DNA of 64,000 nt from assembly GCF_042186555.1 (NCBI RefSeq), contig NC_133324.1:72902189-72966188 (forward strand), written 5' to 3'. Source of the stretch: Aquarana catesbeiana (taxonomy: Eukaryota; Chordata; Amphibia; Anura; Ranidae). The notes under the pieces are model-generated. The model saw nothing but the letters and a program-made list of their open reading frames with translations. It made no database searches and was not told where the DNA came from. Positions 12,002-23,161 of this stretch are shown here, piece after piece; position 1 is the stretch's first letter; each line of letters opens with the position of its first letter. Position numbers and translations under genes: made by a program.

Positions 12002-12438
12002 TTATGCCCTGTACACACGACCGGTTTTCCTGTCGGAATAAACTCTGAAGGTTTTCCCAACGGAGTTCCGACGGAATTCCGCTCAAGCTGTCTTGCATAC
12101 ACACAGTCACACCAAATTCCAACCGTCCAGAATGCGGTGATGTGCAACACGTACGACGGGACTAGAAAATGGAAGTTCAATAGCCAGTAGCCAATAGCTT
12201 CCGTCTCATACTTGCTTCAGAGCATGCGTCGTTTTTGGTACGTCGGAGCAGCATACAATCGGTTTTCCCGATAGGAATTGGTTCCGTCGGCAAAATTTAG
12301 AACATGTTCTCTTTCTAAGTCCGTCAGAATTTTCGACGTAGAAAGTCAGATGGGGCATACACACGATCGGAATATACGATGAAAAGCTCCCGTCTGACTT
12401 TTTCTGTTGGACATTCTGCTCGTGTGTACACGGCATAA
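12002..12438. mobile_element. Palindromic MITE, family D (copy 2), inside an inverted-repeat arm
   Basis: The ends ttatgccctgtacacacga and tcgtgtgtacacggcataa match the element at 8097-8536, and length is nearly equal (437 and 440 bp). The sister arm of the enclosing palindrome reads ctgttaggatattt in the corresponding place, so this copy inserted at TTA or TA after the fold-back had formed. Confidence 0.85.
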
Positions 12439-12706
12439 GGATATTTATTTGTGAACTGACCTATCTCTCTGATTTCTAATTCTGCTTGACCAGTCTTTTG
12501 ATCCTGGCACCCTTTTGACCCTGGAGGGTCTCCAAACTACGACCCTCCAGGTGTTCAGGAACTACAATTCCCATCAGTCCTAGTCATGTCTGTGAATGTC
12601 AGAGTTTTACAATGCCTCATGGAACGTGTAGTTCCGCAACCACTGGAGGGCTGTAGTTTGGAGCTTCCTCTTCTACACAAAGGTCTCAGTGGGGTGGATT
12701 CCCTAG

Positions 12707-12893
12707 AACTGGAGAGTGCAAAATCTGGTGCAGCTCTCCATAGAAGCCAATCAGCTTCCAGGTTTTTTTTTGTCAAAGCTTAACTAAACAAGCTGAAGCT
12801 AGAAGCTGATTGGCTACCATGCACAGCTGCACTAGATTTTTCACTCTCCAGTTTTAGTGGATCAACCCCACTGAGACCTTTGTGTAGACCAGG
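12707..12893. mobile_element. Palindromic MITE, family B (copy 1)
   Basis: About 185 bp with ends 'aactggagagtgcaaaatc' and its reverse complement, followed by 'agtggatcaacccc'. The same family occurs at 44084-44460, 54767-55362 and 61225-61405. The intact consensus is flanked by 'ggttgatttactaaa'. It is non-coding. Confidence 0.8.
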
Positions 12894-13261
12894 GATCTCC
12901 AAACTACGGCCCTCCAGCCGTTGCGGAACTACACGTCCCATGAGGCATTGTAAAACTCTGACATTAACAGACATGACTAGGCATGATGGAAATTGTAGTT
13001 CCTGAACAACTGGAGGGCCATAGTTTGGAGACCCTCCAGGGTCAAAAGGGTGCCAGGATCAAAAGACTGGTCAAGCAGAATTACAAATCAGAGCGATAGG
13101 TCAGTTCACAAATAAATATCCTAACAGTTGATGTATCCAATTAACTGGATCTTATTTATAATAAAGTCAACGTCATAATAGCAACGTAATAAACTTATGT
13201 TAACTTCAAACCAAGTTTTATTCTTTTAGAGCCAGCTGAGCTTTTAAAACAGTCTTTGATA

Positions 13262-13769
13262 GCATGGAGTGTGGAGACCCCTGGTCTAGACAAATCTACT
13301 TTTAAAAAGTACAGCCTGGTCCAGGACCTGCCCTACCTTCTAACTGTGGAATGAAAGAGCAGCAGCCCTCTAGATGCACACTGTAAGATAGCTTCTATTA
13401 GTAGGTGGACAACTCTGTGCAACTCAGAGGAACCTGATTGGCTCAGAGTGATGTCTTTCTCTTCTCCGAGTCTAAGGCCCCCCACACACTGTTTTTTTAC
13501 AGCATCGTTTGGAGACATAAAGAAAAAATGCCCCAAACTTGAATTCATAGACAAGCGTATTGGCATAATTTATGCATATACATGCATAAACACGCACATA
13601 ATGTCAGACTAGTGGTTGGAACAAATGAATATTCTAGCCACTAGAATGAATTACAGATGTACGCCTTACGCACATTGATGTCAGAAAATATGCACCAGAC
13701 TAGTCCAAGTATTTTTTACGCTGGATTTTTCTGCCAGCGTAAATGGGATTATTCTAATACACCGTGCAA
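13262..13769. other. Gene-free stretch
   Basis: It begins with a fragment 'tgtggagacccctggtctagac', a terminus of the same element type seen inside the preceding fold-back. The rest is unassigned. Confidence 0.35.
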
Positions 13770-14330
13770 GACAGATTGAATGATTTTAATTATTTTAATG
13801 ATTATTAAAGCCAAAAACTGGATTATAGGAAGGCTTTATATGAAACATAATATGTCTTTAAATGAAGCTTACTATATCTAGGGAAACAGTTTGCCCAAAA
13901 CATTTACTTGCTGCATCCGTTCTAATAAAGTCGGCTTTTATGTGCAGACCGGAATGCACTGGTGATCTTTGTTTAGGGATATACAGATGCAGTCAGAGAC
14001 TCAGACCATGCACTTTCCAGTAAAACACAGGCTTGCAGTGTTATAACAGGTTAGCTATGTGTACATATACTCCTTTCGAAAAAATATAATTTAAATGATA
14101 AAAATAAAAGCAAAATGTTAAATAAATTTGTGATATACGTTCCCCAGCACTAGACATAATTCTGTAGAGAAATGCTTTGTGCGTACCACCTTGAAAAATA
14201 TTGTGCAAGAAATGTAAGCTTTCAATCGTGATGTGGAAATGAATACATTTTCTGATTTGGGTAATTTGATTTAAAAAAGTATCGAGTGAGTAAGCGGCTC
14301 ACATTATAAAATACACCCAATTGTTCGGGT
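13770..14330. promoter_or_regulatory. Candidate single-copy non-coding island
   Basis: Complex AT-rich sequence with TAAT-type cores (13785-13815) and no internal repeats or matches elsewhere in the window. Conservation is untested. Confidence 0.2.
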
Positions 14331-14910
14331 GTTCCATTTCTCCTCTTTGGATGTCAAGCAATCTCATGTCTACTACTAGGCCTTATTCCTATCCCCCCCC
14401 CCTTTTTTTTTCCTGTCTTTTCCCCTCTGTTCTTAAGTTCTCCCCTATCTAATTTTCCTCCTTATTTCTTCTTTATATACCTATTTTCTCTATGAGTATT
14501 ACCAGACTCATTTATCTTGAGTCTTTAGCCACTGCACTGAATGTATGTATATTGAAGATCCCCCCTGAGGACATTGATTCCTTAGGGGTGAAGCAATTTT
14601 ATAGCTGTATTTATCTAGCATAGTTTGATCGTGTTCCTCTATTCATAATAATTGTGCCTTTATTGATCATTTTACTCTTTTAGGGGGAATGATCCCTTGC
14701 GAGTATTGTTTTTGGTGCATTGTATTTAGTGATCTGAGTTTGGATTTCATGTACATTTTTATCTTTTCTACTTTAAACATTTGGATTGTTCTTTGTTAAT
14801 AAAAACATATTCAACCATAATAAGGTATCGAGCTTTGGTTAAAAAATGAAGATCATTGCAAAATGGTTTTGCAGATTTTGACCCACATGTTGTGTGAGTG
14901 TCCTTGATAT
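14331..14910. repeat. Unclassified repeat, pyrimidine-rich
   Basis: The phrase 'cccctgagga...ttaggggtgaagcaatttt' (14561-14600) is of the type found in other palindromic frog repeats here (for example 23400 and 53290). A C9T9 tract sits at 14393-14411. No gene was seen. Confidence 0.35.
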
Positions 14911-15030
14911 TATTAAATTATACAGGATTTGTATAGCGCCAACAGTTTGCACAGCGCTTTACAACATGGGGGCAGACAGTACATTTACAATACAAATCAA
15001 TACAGGAGGAATCAGAGGGCCCTGCTCGTT
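14911..15030 (-). repeat. Interspersed repeat family E (copy)
   Basis: On the minus strand this reads from 'gagcagggccctctgat..ctcctgtattga' through 'tgtaaagcgctg.gcaaactgttggcgctata.aaat'. Plus-strand copies lie near 10145, 17990 and 18380, and another minus-strand copy lies at 18810-18930. Tails end in (taa)n, consistent with the 3' end of a retroposon. The source LINE was not identified. Confidence 0.7.
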
Positions 15031-15086
15031 AGATATGTGCACAGAAGTTAATTTGTTCGTCAACCTTTATAGAACATGGAGAAAAC

Positions 15087-15386
15087 AGACTGACCAATAT
15101 TAGTGTGTGTATGTATGAGAAGGTTCTCATCTAGTTCATGGTACTTCTAATATAGGTAAGTCACATTCAATTGAACTTGTTCTGTAGTGATGAAGACATT
15201 GTGAAGCTTCTCCAAGCCACTTCTTCGGGTCTAATACATTGGAACTGAAGAAGTGGCTTAAATGAGCTATGAAACGTCTTCAACATTACAGAACAAGCCC
15301 AGTTGAATGTGACTTACCTATACTAGAAGTACCATGAACTGGATGAGAACCTTCTCATACATACACACACTAATATTGGTCAGTCT
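15087..15386. repeat. Palindromic repeat, 300 bp
   Basis: Outer ends agactgaccaatattagtgtg and cactaatattggtcagtct are reverse complements. The arms run about 110 bp and the centre contains 'acttcttcggg...ctgaagaagtgg'. It is probably a MITE. The target duplication was not resolved. Confidence 0.75.
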
Positions 15387-15511
15387 ATAGATGTTAATAT
15401 AGATATTAGTGTGTGTAATATTCTCCCCAGTGTCTTAAAAATAAAACTCTTTCCACTTACAGATAGGGGCACCTCAGCAATTTGCAACCTCTTGCACCAA
15501 AGTACAGTTAA

Positions 15512-16363
15512 CCTCCCCGGCGGTAATCCCGAGTGTGACTCGCGGTTAATTTTCATTACAAAAAGCGGTAACCCCGAGCCATACTCGGGATTGCATCGCA
15601 GTATCCTGGGAAAGTTACTTACCTTGTCCCCAGGATCCTGCGATGTCCTCCCGCTGTGTGCGTTGGCTGTGTACTCCGCCCGAATCATCACTGTGCCGGG
15701 CTCCGTTCCCTGTGAGCAGCACGACGCATGGGGGCGGAGCCCAGCGGCAAATTCAAAAAGTGCAAAAAACAAAACATATACAGTACACTGTAATCTTACA
15801 GATTACATTACTGTATGAAATTATTTCACATCCCTTTTGTCCCTAATGCTTTGTCCAGTGCCCTGCACGTAGTTTTATATTATAAATACTGTTCTTTCTG
15901 CCTAGAAACTTGAGAATGTCCATGGCAACCAAAAAGCGTCCTTTTAGGTCAAAAGTGGTTTTAGACCAGCTAGAAAACTGCGATAGTAAATTAGAATCAC
16001 TTGCAGAATTGAGCGATAGTGAATCGTGGGGAAATTCGTCATCAAATGCTGACAGTAACGACAGTGACAATTCTGCAACTGAGCAAATTTCTGTGTTTTT
16101 GATTTGATTACATCATTGAATACATTTTATTATTATATTATTATTTGTTATAATTATTTATAGTTATTTATTATATTATAATTCATGATTTCGTGTTTCT
16201 AACTTGATCATACCCGGGATGTCTACTAGACTCTTGTTTGGACAGATTTAAGTGAGCTGTTCCTAAGAATTACAGGCCTACAATATAAAACACCAAATTT
16301 CCATGCGAAACAATGTACTGCTTTGAGACGCAAAAATCTGACACAATCATACCGCCAGGGAAG
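15512..16363 (+). mobile_element. piggyBac-type element, internally deleted, between TTAA sites
   Basis: An 852-bp element is flanked by TTAA (15508-15511 and 16364-16367). Terminal repeats are cctccccggcggta and taccgccagggaag, agreeing at 12 of 14 positions. A TTAA target and a CC-starting short terminal repeat are the hallmarks of piggyBac. The first exon or N-terminal part of a transposase appears to remain (15910-16107); the catalytic core does not. Confidence 0.8.
15910..16107 (+). pseudogene. Probable N-terminal remnant of a piggyBac-like transposase
   Basis: A 65-codon frame inside the TTAA-flanked element. It opens with a basic stretch (residues about 5-14, TKKRPFRSKV). A Ser/Asp/Glu-rich segment follows, with SDSESW at about residues 36-41 and several Asn-Asp-Ser motifs after it. 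Acidic, serine-rich N-termini are usual in piggyBac transposases. None of the catalytic aspartates or the C-terminal Cys-rich domain is encoded. ATG 15916 is an alternative start. Whether the remnant is transcribed is unknown, and a chance ORF is the alternative. Confidence 0.5.
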
Positions 16364-16840
16364 TTAAGAGCAGTGTATAATATGACCTCTAATCTGAACC
16401 CTACTGATCTGTGAGGTCACTTAATGGAAGGAGGCAGGGAGTTGATTCCATAGATACACACAAAGTAGAAAACCAATATATGACATCACCTCTCCCAAAA
16501 CCAAGCCTTGATAAAGTTGATTTCAGATGAGGGTTTGGACCACATTGCCTTTGAGTCTTCTTGGAAGTTAAGGGCTTTAAACCACTGAACCTCTTCATAG
16601 TCAATCTTTACATTTTTGATAATGTTGGGCTGGTTTGTAATATCTCCTATTTATTTCACTGGTGAGATCTCCTTGCCCAACTCCTTGTTCTGTTGCTATG
16701 ATTTGGGCAGGATGAGACAAGAAATGGGTTGTCTATGGGACTCAGAATTCCAGAGAAGATAAACAGTTGGGGAAAGGCTATTAGTTTAGAATTGTCAACT
16801 CTTAGCACTTCCATGTCAATAAATCAATACGACATTGGAA
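16364..16840. other. Gene-free stretch
   Basis: No gene or classified element recognised. Confidence 0.35.
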
Positions 16841-16844
16841 TTAA

Positions 16845-17064
16845 TTTACTAAAGGAATAGGGACCGTTCAATAGAAAAAGTGAGTGTTCACTGAGCTTAA
16901 TAGATAAGACGATGCTGTGTTCAATTCAATCAACCAATAATATGCTAGAAAAAAAATCATGTTTTTATTCCTCTGACATCATAGAATATTCAAAGTGAAC
17001 ACAGGCTCACTTTAATTTCTATCATTTACTTTCCTAAGTGAGCATTCTCTATTCCCTTAGTAAA
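16845..17064. mobile_element. Short palindromic MITE
   Basis: The ends tttactaaaggaatagg and ctattcccttagtaaa are reverse complements apart from single changes, and inner segments 'agtgagtgttcact' and 'aagtgaacac..gctcacttt' also pair. The element is 220 bp and non-coding. Confidence 0.7.
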
Positions 17065-17069
17065 TCAAC

Positions 17070-17550
17070 CCAATAGCATCTGTTACATACACATATATTC
17101 TTTCAGGCCATGGATGTCAAAATGATTGGCAGGAGTGAAAAGCTGAAAGGCTTATTACACATGAGCACTAAGCAAAGCATCATCTTGGCTTCTCCCTGCG
17201 TCTTGTTATATTAAACACAGGCATTTTATTTTTACAAAATTGATAAAACTGAAGATAGCTAACATTACAGTAACAACAACTAAAATATGATTTACTTTTT
17301 TTAATGGTGTTTCCTTTATTTAACATCTGTACAATTCCAAGATCTAAAATTAAAACCATCCTTCCCTGTCATTTTGCTCAAATTTTAATGCAATGTAATG
17401 TCCTGTTTTTGACATTTAATGCAGGCTACTGTTTATTTTTTAATGAGGATGTTTCACGAATGCAGGAAATAATCAGTTTATTTGCTAATATAAAAAGCAG
17501 GGTGTGGGAGGGAGTGTGAGCTGAGAAATCAATGAATAAATATATCATTA
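17070..17550. promoter_or_regulatory. Candidate single-copy non-coding island
   Basis: Complex, non-repetitive text that includes aaatcaat (17526-17533), the reverse complement of the ATTGATTT core bound by ONECUT/HNF6 proteins. One core match in about 500 AT-rich bases is weak evidence. A poly-T tract (17552-17576) ends the island. Confidence 0.25.
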
Positions 17551-17682
17551 GATTTTTTTTTTTTTTTTTTTTTTTTAGGATTACGGGTATTCAGCAACCA
17601 AGTTGTTTCTAAGTAGGAGATGTTTTCCAAGAAATCACCAACATTTAGCAATTAGTTATATTGTACTATTATAGGTATTGTA

Positions 17683-17880
17683 GGTAGGTAGGTAGGTAGG
17701 TATGAAATTTTGAAAAATAGAAATTAATACAAAAAACTAAAATAGTCAATAAATGATGTAATATGTGATATGGCCATTTACAGACCTCAAAAATGTGTTG
17801 AAATGTTTTAATGCAAATAATAATAATAATAATCATCATATAATATTTAAATATTGATTTTAGTATTATTATTGCTTTAA

Positions 17881-17960
<80 letters not shown>
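17683..17960. repeat. Microsatellites: (TAGG)n and (AC)n(AT)n(AC)n
   Basis: A TAGG array at 17683-17702. At 17881-17960 a compound array runs AC, then about 30 AT units, then AC. The AC-AT-AC order is symmetrical and the AT core is self-complementary. Confidence 0.95.
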
Positions 17961-17961
<1 letters not shown>

Positions 17962-18720
17962 ATTTTTAAATTGTATTATTTAATATCTTCTAGATTGTAA
18001 GCTCTAATGAGCAGGGCCCTCTGATCCCTCCTGTATTGATTATTGATTTGTATTGTAAGTGTACTGTCTGCCCTCTTGTTGTAAAGCGCTGCGCAAACTG
18101 TTGGTGCTATATAATCCTGTATAAGATTAATAATAATAAAATAAAAATCAATCAATAAATGATGTGATATGGCCATTTACAGGCCTCAGAAATGTGTTTA
18201 AATGTTTTAAATATTTTAATGCAAATAATAATAATAATCATCATTATCATATAATATTGAATATTTAAATATTAATTTTAGTATTATTATTACTTTATTA
18301 AAAATGATAAGATAATAAAAACACACACACATATACATATACATACACACACACAATTTTTAAATTGTATTATTTAATAGCTTCTAGATTGTAAGCTCTA
18401 ACGAGCAGGGCCCTCTGATCCCTCCTGTATTGATTTGTATTGTAAGTGTACTGTCTGCCCTCATGTTGTAAAGCGCTGTGCAAACTGTTGGCGCTATATA
18501 AATCCTGTATAATAATAATAACAATAATAATAAAATAAAAATAGTCAATAAATGATGTGATATGGCCATTTACAGGCCTTAGAAATGTGTTTAAATGTTT
18601 TAATATAAATAATAGTAATATAATATAATAATCATTGTAGTATTATTAATACTACATACATACATTATATATACAATTTTAAATTATATTATTTATTAAA
18701 ATAATAATTTAATTAAAATT
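17737..18720. repeat. Direct triplication of a roughly 400-bp unit containing family E
   Basis: Each unit runs 'caataaatgatgt.atatg..atatggccatttacag.cct.a.aaatgtgtt', then (taa)n, then an AC-rich array, then 'aatttttaaattgtattatttaat', then a family E repeat. Copies begin near 17744, 18153 and 18546, and the third is truncated. The AC array has expanded to a long AC-AT-AC compound only in the first copy. Confidence 0.8.
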
Positions 18721-19319
18721 TGAATGTGAAATATATTATTGAGATGATGATTATTGTTACTTTTCTTTTTCTTCTTATTTGTATATAATTATTATTATTA
18801 TAATTATTATTATACAGGATTTATATAGTGCAACAGTTTACGTAGCGCTTTAGAATACAAAGAGGGAGAGTACAATTACAATACAGTTCAATACAGAAGA
18901 AATAGGAGGGCCCTGCTCATGGAGCTAATCTAAGGTATGATTATTATTATTATCTTCTTAGTATAAAGTCTACTTGTAATTATTCAAAGGTTAATACACA
19001 ATAACTTAGATGGTGCATGATAAATTGGATACATGGATCATATTACTTTGTTGATCTATGTAATCTCTAATTTCTGTGCAAGAAATTTGCTTTATTTATA
19101 ACCGTCATGTTTGAATGATATCAGAAAACACATTTTTGTGCTAATATTTTTTTTCCTTGGCGTTATACTAATAAAAAACAAAGACCTAACTTTATATTTT
19201 TAAATCTCTAATATAATTAACATATTTTGTTCTTTAATACCTGCTTTTTTTTTTTTAAATGAAAGAATTTTTTTGTGTATATGCTCTGCTAACAAACATC
19301 TTGTAAAATATAAATGAAA
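18721..19319. repeat. AT-rich low-complexity region with family E copy
   Basis: Positions 18810-18930 are a minus-strand family E copy (tacaggatttatatagtg.caacagtt). The rest is AT-rich, without gene signals. Confidence 0.5.
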
Positions 19320-19600
19320 CTAATCCACGATCAAATCTTTTTTTCTTTCATCTCGTAATCCATACACTGCATGCATAAACTATTCCTGAGCTTTATTTGA
19401 TTAGAATAATGCAGTTAATGCTGCAGCACAACAATGCCGTGCCATGATTCTGAATTTGATGTTTTTATCTCTTTGGTAAACATAAGCTATTCCTTATATT
19501 CTGATGGCCATGAAGGTTAAAAGGTTATTACAGGCAGCAGGCAAAATGTGTTTGCCGTGACCCTTGACCCACGGAGGTCAAAGGGCCACCAGACACAAAT
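19320..19600. promoter_or_regulatory. Candidate enhancer with paired DR1 nuclear-receptor sites and forkhead site
   Basis: Single-copy text. On the minus strand 19558-19570 reads GGGTCA-A-GGGTCA, a perfect direct repeat with one-base spacing (DR1), the site type used by HNF4, COUP-TF and RXR heterodimers. Four bases on, 19575-19587 reads AGGTCA-A-AGGGCC, an imperfect DR1 in the opposite orientation. A forkhead core GTAAACA lies at 19476-19482. HNF4 plus FOX sites are typical of liver or gut enhancers. Function and target gene are inference. Confidence 0.4.
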
Positions 19601-20319
19601 AGAGAATCCATGCAGCAATCATTGAGAGTGATAGATGCCCAATTTAACTGTTTTACCCAAAACAAGTACAACTGGCGCTGCTACAAACTTATTGTAAAAG
19701 GTCATTCAGTAAAGTATATCAGAATAATAGCCACATGCATGATCTGTCATCTGTATGGCACTTGTTACAAATTCATTAGCAAGCAAGTTTCATTGAATCC
19801 TTTGAATCATCAACTACAGGTGCAGTCACTGATACGAGTGTGTGCTTCAATATATACGGCATACGCAATGAATCAATACTATATATTATAGGGGTTCTCT
19901 TTCTTCTATCTTATAGAGCAACTCCTGGCCACATGTGAAGTCAATCGATTTAATATTGACGGTAAGCAAGGAACGTTGCCACTGTGTTGATGTCAGACTC
20001 AATTTACATTTTAAAAATGAACTGAAATATTTACCATGCAGTGGGTTCCCCTCCACATTACAAGGGTTAATTGCTTGTTTAGTCTGGGAATGAAGAATAA
20101 AGTGAAAAACGTACTTTATTCCTCGCTACCCCTGGCAGCTAGCACTGTTCTCCACTCTCTGGTGACCTTAACATTTTGCATTTTACGTGATGAAGCTAGA
20201 GAACTGGGAGCGCTCAAGCAGTGAAGAGGAGCAGCTTCAGGGGATGGGGCATAAAGCTAGGTGCAAGTCTAAGAAAGGGAGGAACAAGGTAAGTATTTCA
20301 CCTTATTTATCACCGTCTA
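19601..20319. other. Gene-free stretch
   Basis: No exon identified. Positions 20060-20310 have the text character of an interspersed repeat (ending 'gtaagtatttcacc'). Confidence 0.3.
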
Positions 20320-20860
20320 GACAGCCCTTCTCAAGCTTATTAACGTGGGAGAACTGTTAAAATAACTTTCAGGTCTCAGGGAACCCCTTCCAGTAATTAT
20401 TATATCTACAGCTCACAATGTATTAGCCTGGTGGTCAGTGGTAAGAATGGTTCTTTCATTGGTGGTCAGTGGAAAGAATGGTTCTTTCTTTGGTGGTCAG
20501 TGGAAAGAATGGTTCTTTTAGTGGTGGTCAGTAGGAAGAATGGTTCTTTCAGTGGTGGTCAGTGGAAAAAATGGTTCTTTCTTTGGTGGTCAGTGGAAAG
20601 AATGGTTCTTTTAGTGGTGGTCAGTAGGAAGAATGGTTCTTTCAGTGGTGGTCAGTAGGAAGAATGGTTCTTTTAATGGTGGTCAGTGAGAAGAACGGTT
20701 CTTTCATTGGTGATCAGTGAGAAGAATGTTCCCCATACAGTAGCTAAAAGATCATTGCTGTCAGCAGTTACTTATCTGAGAGAAAGAAACTGCTCATTGC
20801 TCAAGAAACCCCTAGCAACTTCTGGAGAAACCCTAGTTGAGAAAGGCTAGTCTAGACTAA
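20320..20860. repeat. Interspersed repeat family F (copy 1) carrying an expanded minisatellite
   Basis: The flanking text 'ggtctcagggaacccc' (20372) and 'tgctcattgctcaagaaacccctagcaac' (20791-20819) also flanks the copy at 27415-27680. That copy has only one or two of the internal 'ggtcagtgggaagaatg' units, whereas this one has about ten. Confidence 0.75.
20430..20734. repeat. Minisatellite, 31-bp unit, about 10 copies
   Basis: The unit is ggtggtcagtggaaagaatg followed by gttcttt and a four-base variable end (catt, cttt, tagt, cagt, taat). The variant order cttt-tagt-cagt occurs twice in succession (units 2-4 and 5-7), so a 93-bp higher-order unit was itself duplicated. The open frame through it is an artefact of the repeat. 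Confidence 0.95.
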
Positions 20861-21292
20861 AAGAGCCATTAGCCCTTGAAGTATGGTAGGGGACCCACTT
20901 TCTGTATACCTGGAGTTCAGCTTTAAAATAAATTGTATTAAATTATAATAGATTCGGGGAGCCTCTGTTAGGTCTTCTTGGTGGGATTGTTTGTCATGTA
21001 ACGTCCTTCTCATGCTGTAGAGTGCCCTGGCAAGGTTTTGTTGGGCTTGGAACGAGAATGGTGTCAAAGTGTATGTATAGCCAACACATTCTTTTTTAGT
21101 TTTGAAAAGAGTAGGTAAGGACAAGTACTTGTCTGAGGTTTTTGTTGCTGGTTTTGCCTCTGGCCACTAGGTAGATTTGAAGGTGAAAGGGTATCCAACA
21201 TTTTAGAGTTGTCACCAAGACACTGCTGCTAAAAGTAAGATATCACTTTAAAGGTGAGGGGGGGGGGGGCTGGCACTCTCACAATCACCTTT

Positions 21293-21720
21293 ATTTATTA
21301 AAGGAGTAGCGCATGTTCACTTTCAAAGTGAATTTTCACTTATCTCGTGAATGAGGTGAAACAAAGTATGGGCAGACAATACCCAACCATGGGCAAGAAA
21401 AAAGAAAAAAGGTTTTATCTTGCAAATGATTGGATGATTGAAGTCGGCAACACTTCACCTCATTCACTAAGCTAAGTGAACATTCACTTGCCAAGAGAAA
21501 ATCCACTTAGCTTAGTGAATGATCTGAGGTTTGCTGACTTCAATCATCCAATCACGTGCAGGTACTTTTTTTTTTTCTTTTTCTATTTACCTTGCACGTT
21601 ACATTATTGTTTGCAACATGAGTTTTTACTTTGTTTCACCTCATTCATTCAAATAAGTTGAAAGTCACTTTGCTAAGTCAAAATTCACTTTGAAAGCAAA
21701 ATGCTCTACTAATATAGTAA
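21293..21720. mobile_element. Palindromic fold-back element
   Basis: Left text 'gttcactttcaaagtgaattttcactta' is mirrored by right text 'aaaattcactttgaaagc'. Left 'gaatgaggtgaaacaaagta' pairs with right 'actttgtttcacctcattc', and 'gattggatgattgaagtc' with 'gacttcaatcatccaatc'. The centre is near 21500 and arms are about 200 bp. Confidence 0.8.
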
Positions 21721-21850
21721 ATTAAGCTCAATGTGTCTCTGATCACCACATTTGCTACACGATGCCAATTCATAGCAAAGCTCGTATGGAAGTACAATAA
21801 TGTAGTTTCCCATTGCATTAAGGGAGTGGAGCTTTTTCCATGGTGCAAAC

Positions 21851-22900
21851 CATTTTTTTTTTTTTTAATGTATTTTATTTGTTTTCAAGTAAACATTAAC
21901 AAAAAAGCCATATGCTGGGTACACATCATCCAGTTTGAAATGTCAAATAACAATAATATAGACACAGGAACATATCTGTGTACTCAGAGGGTAATCAAAA
22001 ATTAACAGAAAACACAACGGTAACAAAACAGCTGGTGATTAGAGCATTTTAGAAGAAATCTAGAATTCCAATCAAAATACACAAGAATGTTGACATAGAG
22101 GAGGATATAACACAGGACATGTATCTATAAACCTATGGGGGCGTACCTCCCATTCTTGTTAAACTCTTCCAGCCTGTGCTAAGCCCCCTCTGATGTGTAG
22201 ACTAACCCTCAGCATCGCTGCTGGAGATCCTTATTCTCACCGCTGGGTACAGGTGACATTTTCCTTGCTCTCCCAGTGCTTCGGGTCTGAACAGCCAATT
22301 ACCAGACTTGAGCTGTCACATAAGGGGCAATAGTGTGATAAATTCACTATATTGATGTCCCTGGCAGCATTTAGGGCAGTCCGATATATAGCCCTGAAGG
22401 TAAGTTTAGGCAGGGTACTTCTGGTGTGGGGGTTAACTTGGGCTATTATATTAAAGCGACTTTGTTACTGTTGCGGCATCCCCATTTGATAACCAAGCTC
22501 AGATGCAGGCCTAGGCCCATTTCCCACACCTCCCTGGCTTCCTTGAAATGCCCCAGGAGTATGAATGCCTTTACTTCCCTTCCTCAGCAGCTCCAAGAGG
22601 CCACAACTGATGAGGTAAACAGGTGATTTCTAGGCAGGGGAGAGGCCTCCACTGTCAGAAAAAGCATGCAAGCATCCGGGCAGGAGCCTAATAGTACACA
22701 GTTTTTTGGAAGACCGAGCTTCTGTGGGGAGCACCTCCCCAGTTGCTACGAGAGTACTCCATGGGCCTTGGATTCCTCCAGTTGTTCACCTGTGTTACCA
22801 TAGCTTCTCTGGATTTCTTTGAGGAGCATGCTGTCTATGATGGTATTTACAAGTAGCTATATGTGTTCTGAACTGTTTTACTGAAGTAGTGACTCTCTCT
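21851..22900 (-). mobile_element. Possible antisense LINE 3' region
   Basis: The stretch opens with a T-tract (21851-21866) followed by 'aatgtattttatttgttttcaagtaaacattaacaa'. This is the look of a retroposon poly-A tail and 3' UTR on the minus strand, and similar T-tract starts occur at 25524 and 48885. No reverse-transcriptase frame was found to confirm it. Confidence 0.35.
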
Positions 22901-23161
22901 TGTTATAGAGTCTTATAGAGACTATGCTATGCAGCCACATGTTAGCCTGATTGAGTCACAGAGACATTGCTTTCATTATTCTGCAGTGTATGCATACTCT
23001 TTGCATCCTGACTCTGTTTTGCATTATTTCTTCTAACCTTGCAGACCTAGTAAACTGCAAGTAAGAGTTTCTGGTCAAAGACAATACATACTCTTCAGCA
23101 TAACCAATTTTTGCACCGGTTTTGCTTCCTCCTGCAGGCCGGGGAAACCCAAAGGAGACAC

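Larger units (their letters stand above)
11865..13261. mobile_element. Nested fold-back structure, 1.4 kb
   Basis: The left end (tatcaaaaactgttttaaa, 11865) is the reverse complement of the right end (13261). Matching continues inward through 'aataaaacttggtttgaagttaacat', 'gtgaactgacctat', 'ccagtcttttgatcctggca' and 'tgtagttcc...ctggaggg' to a centre near 12790. The centre is itself a family B MITE (12707-12893). The left arm is interrupted by a family D MITE at 12002-12438. The right arm keeps the uninterrupted text there (around 13122-13130), giving the pre-insertion site. Confidence 0.85.
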
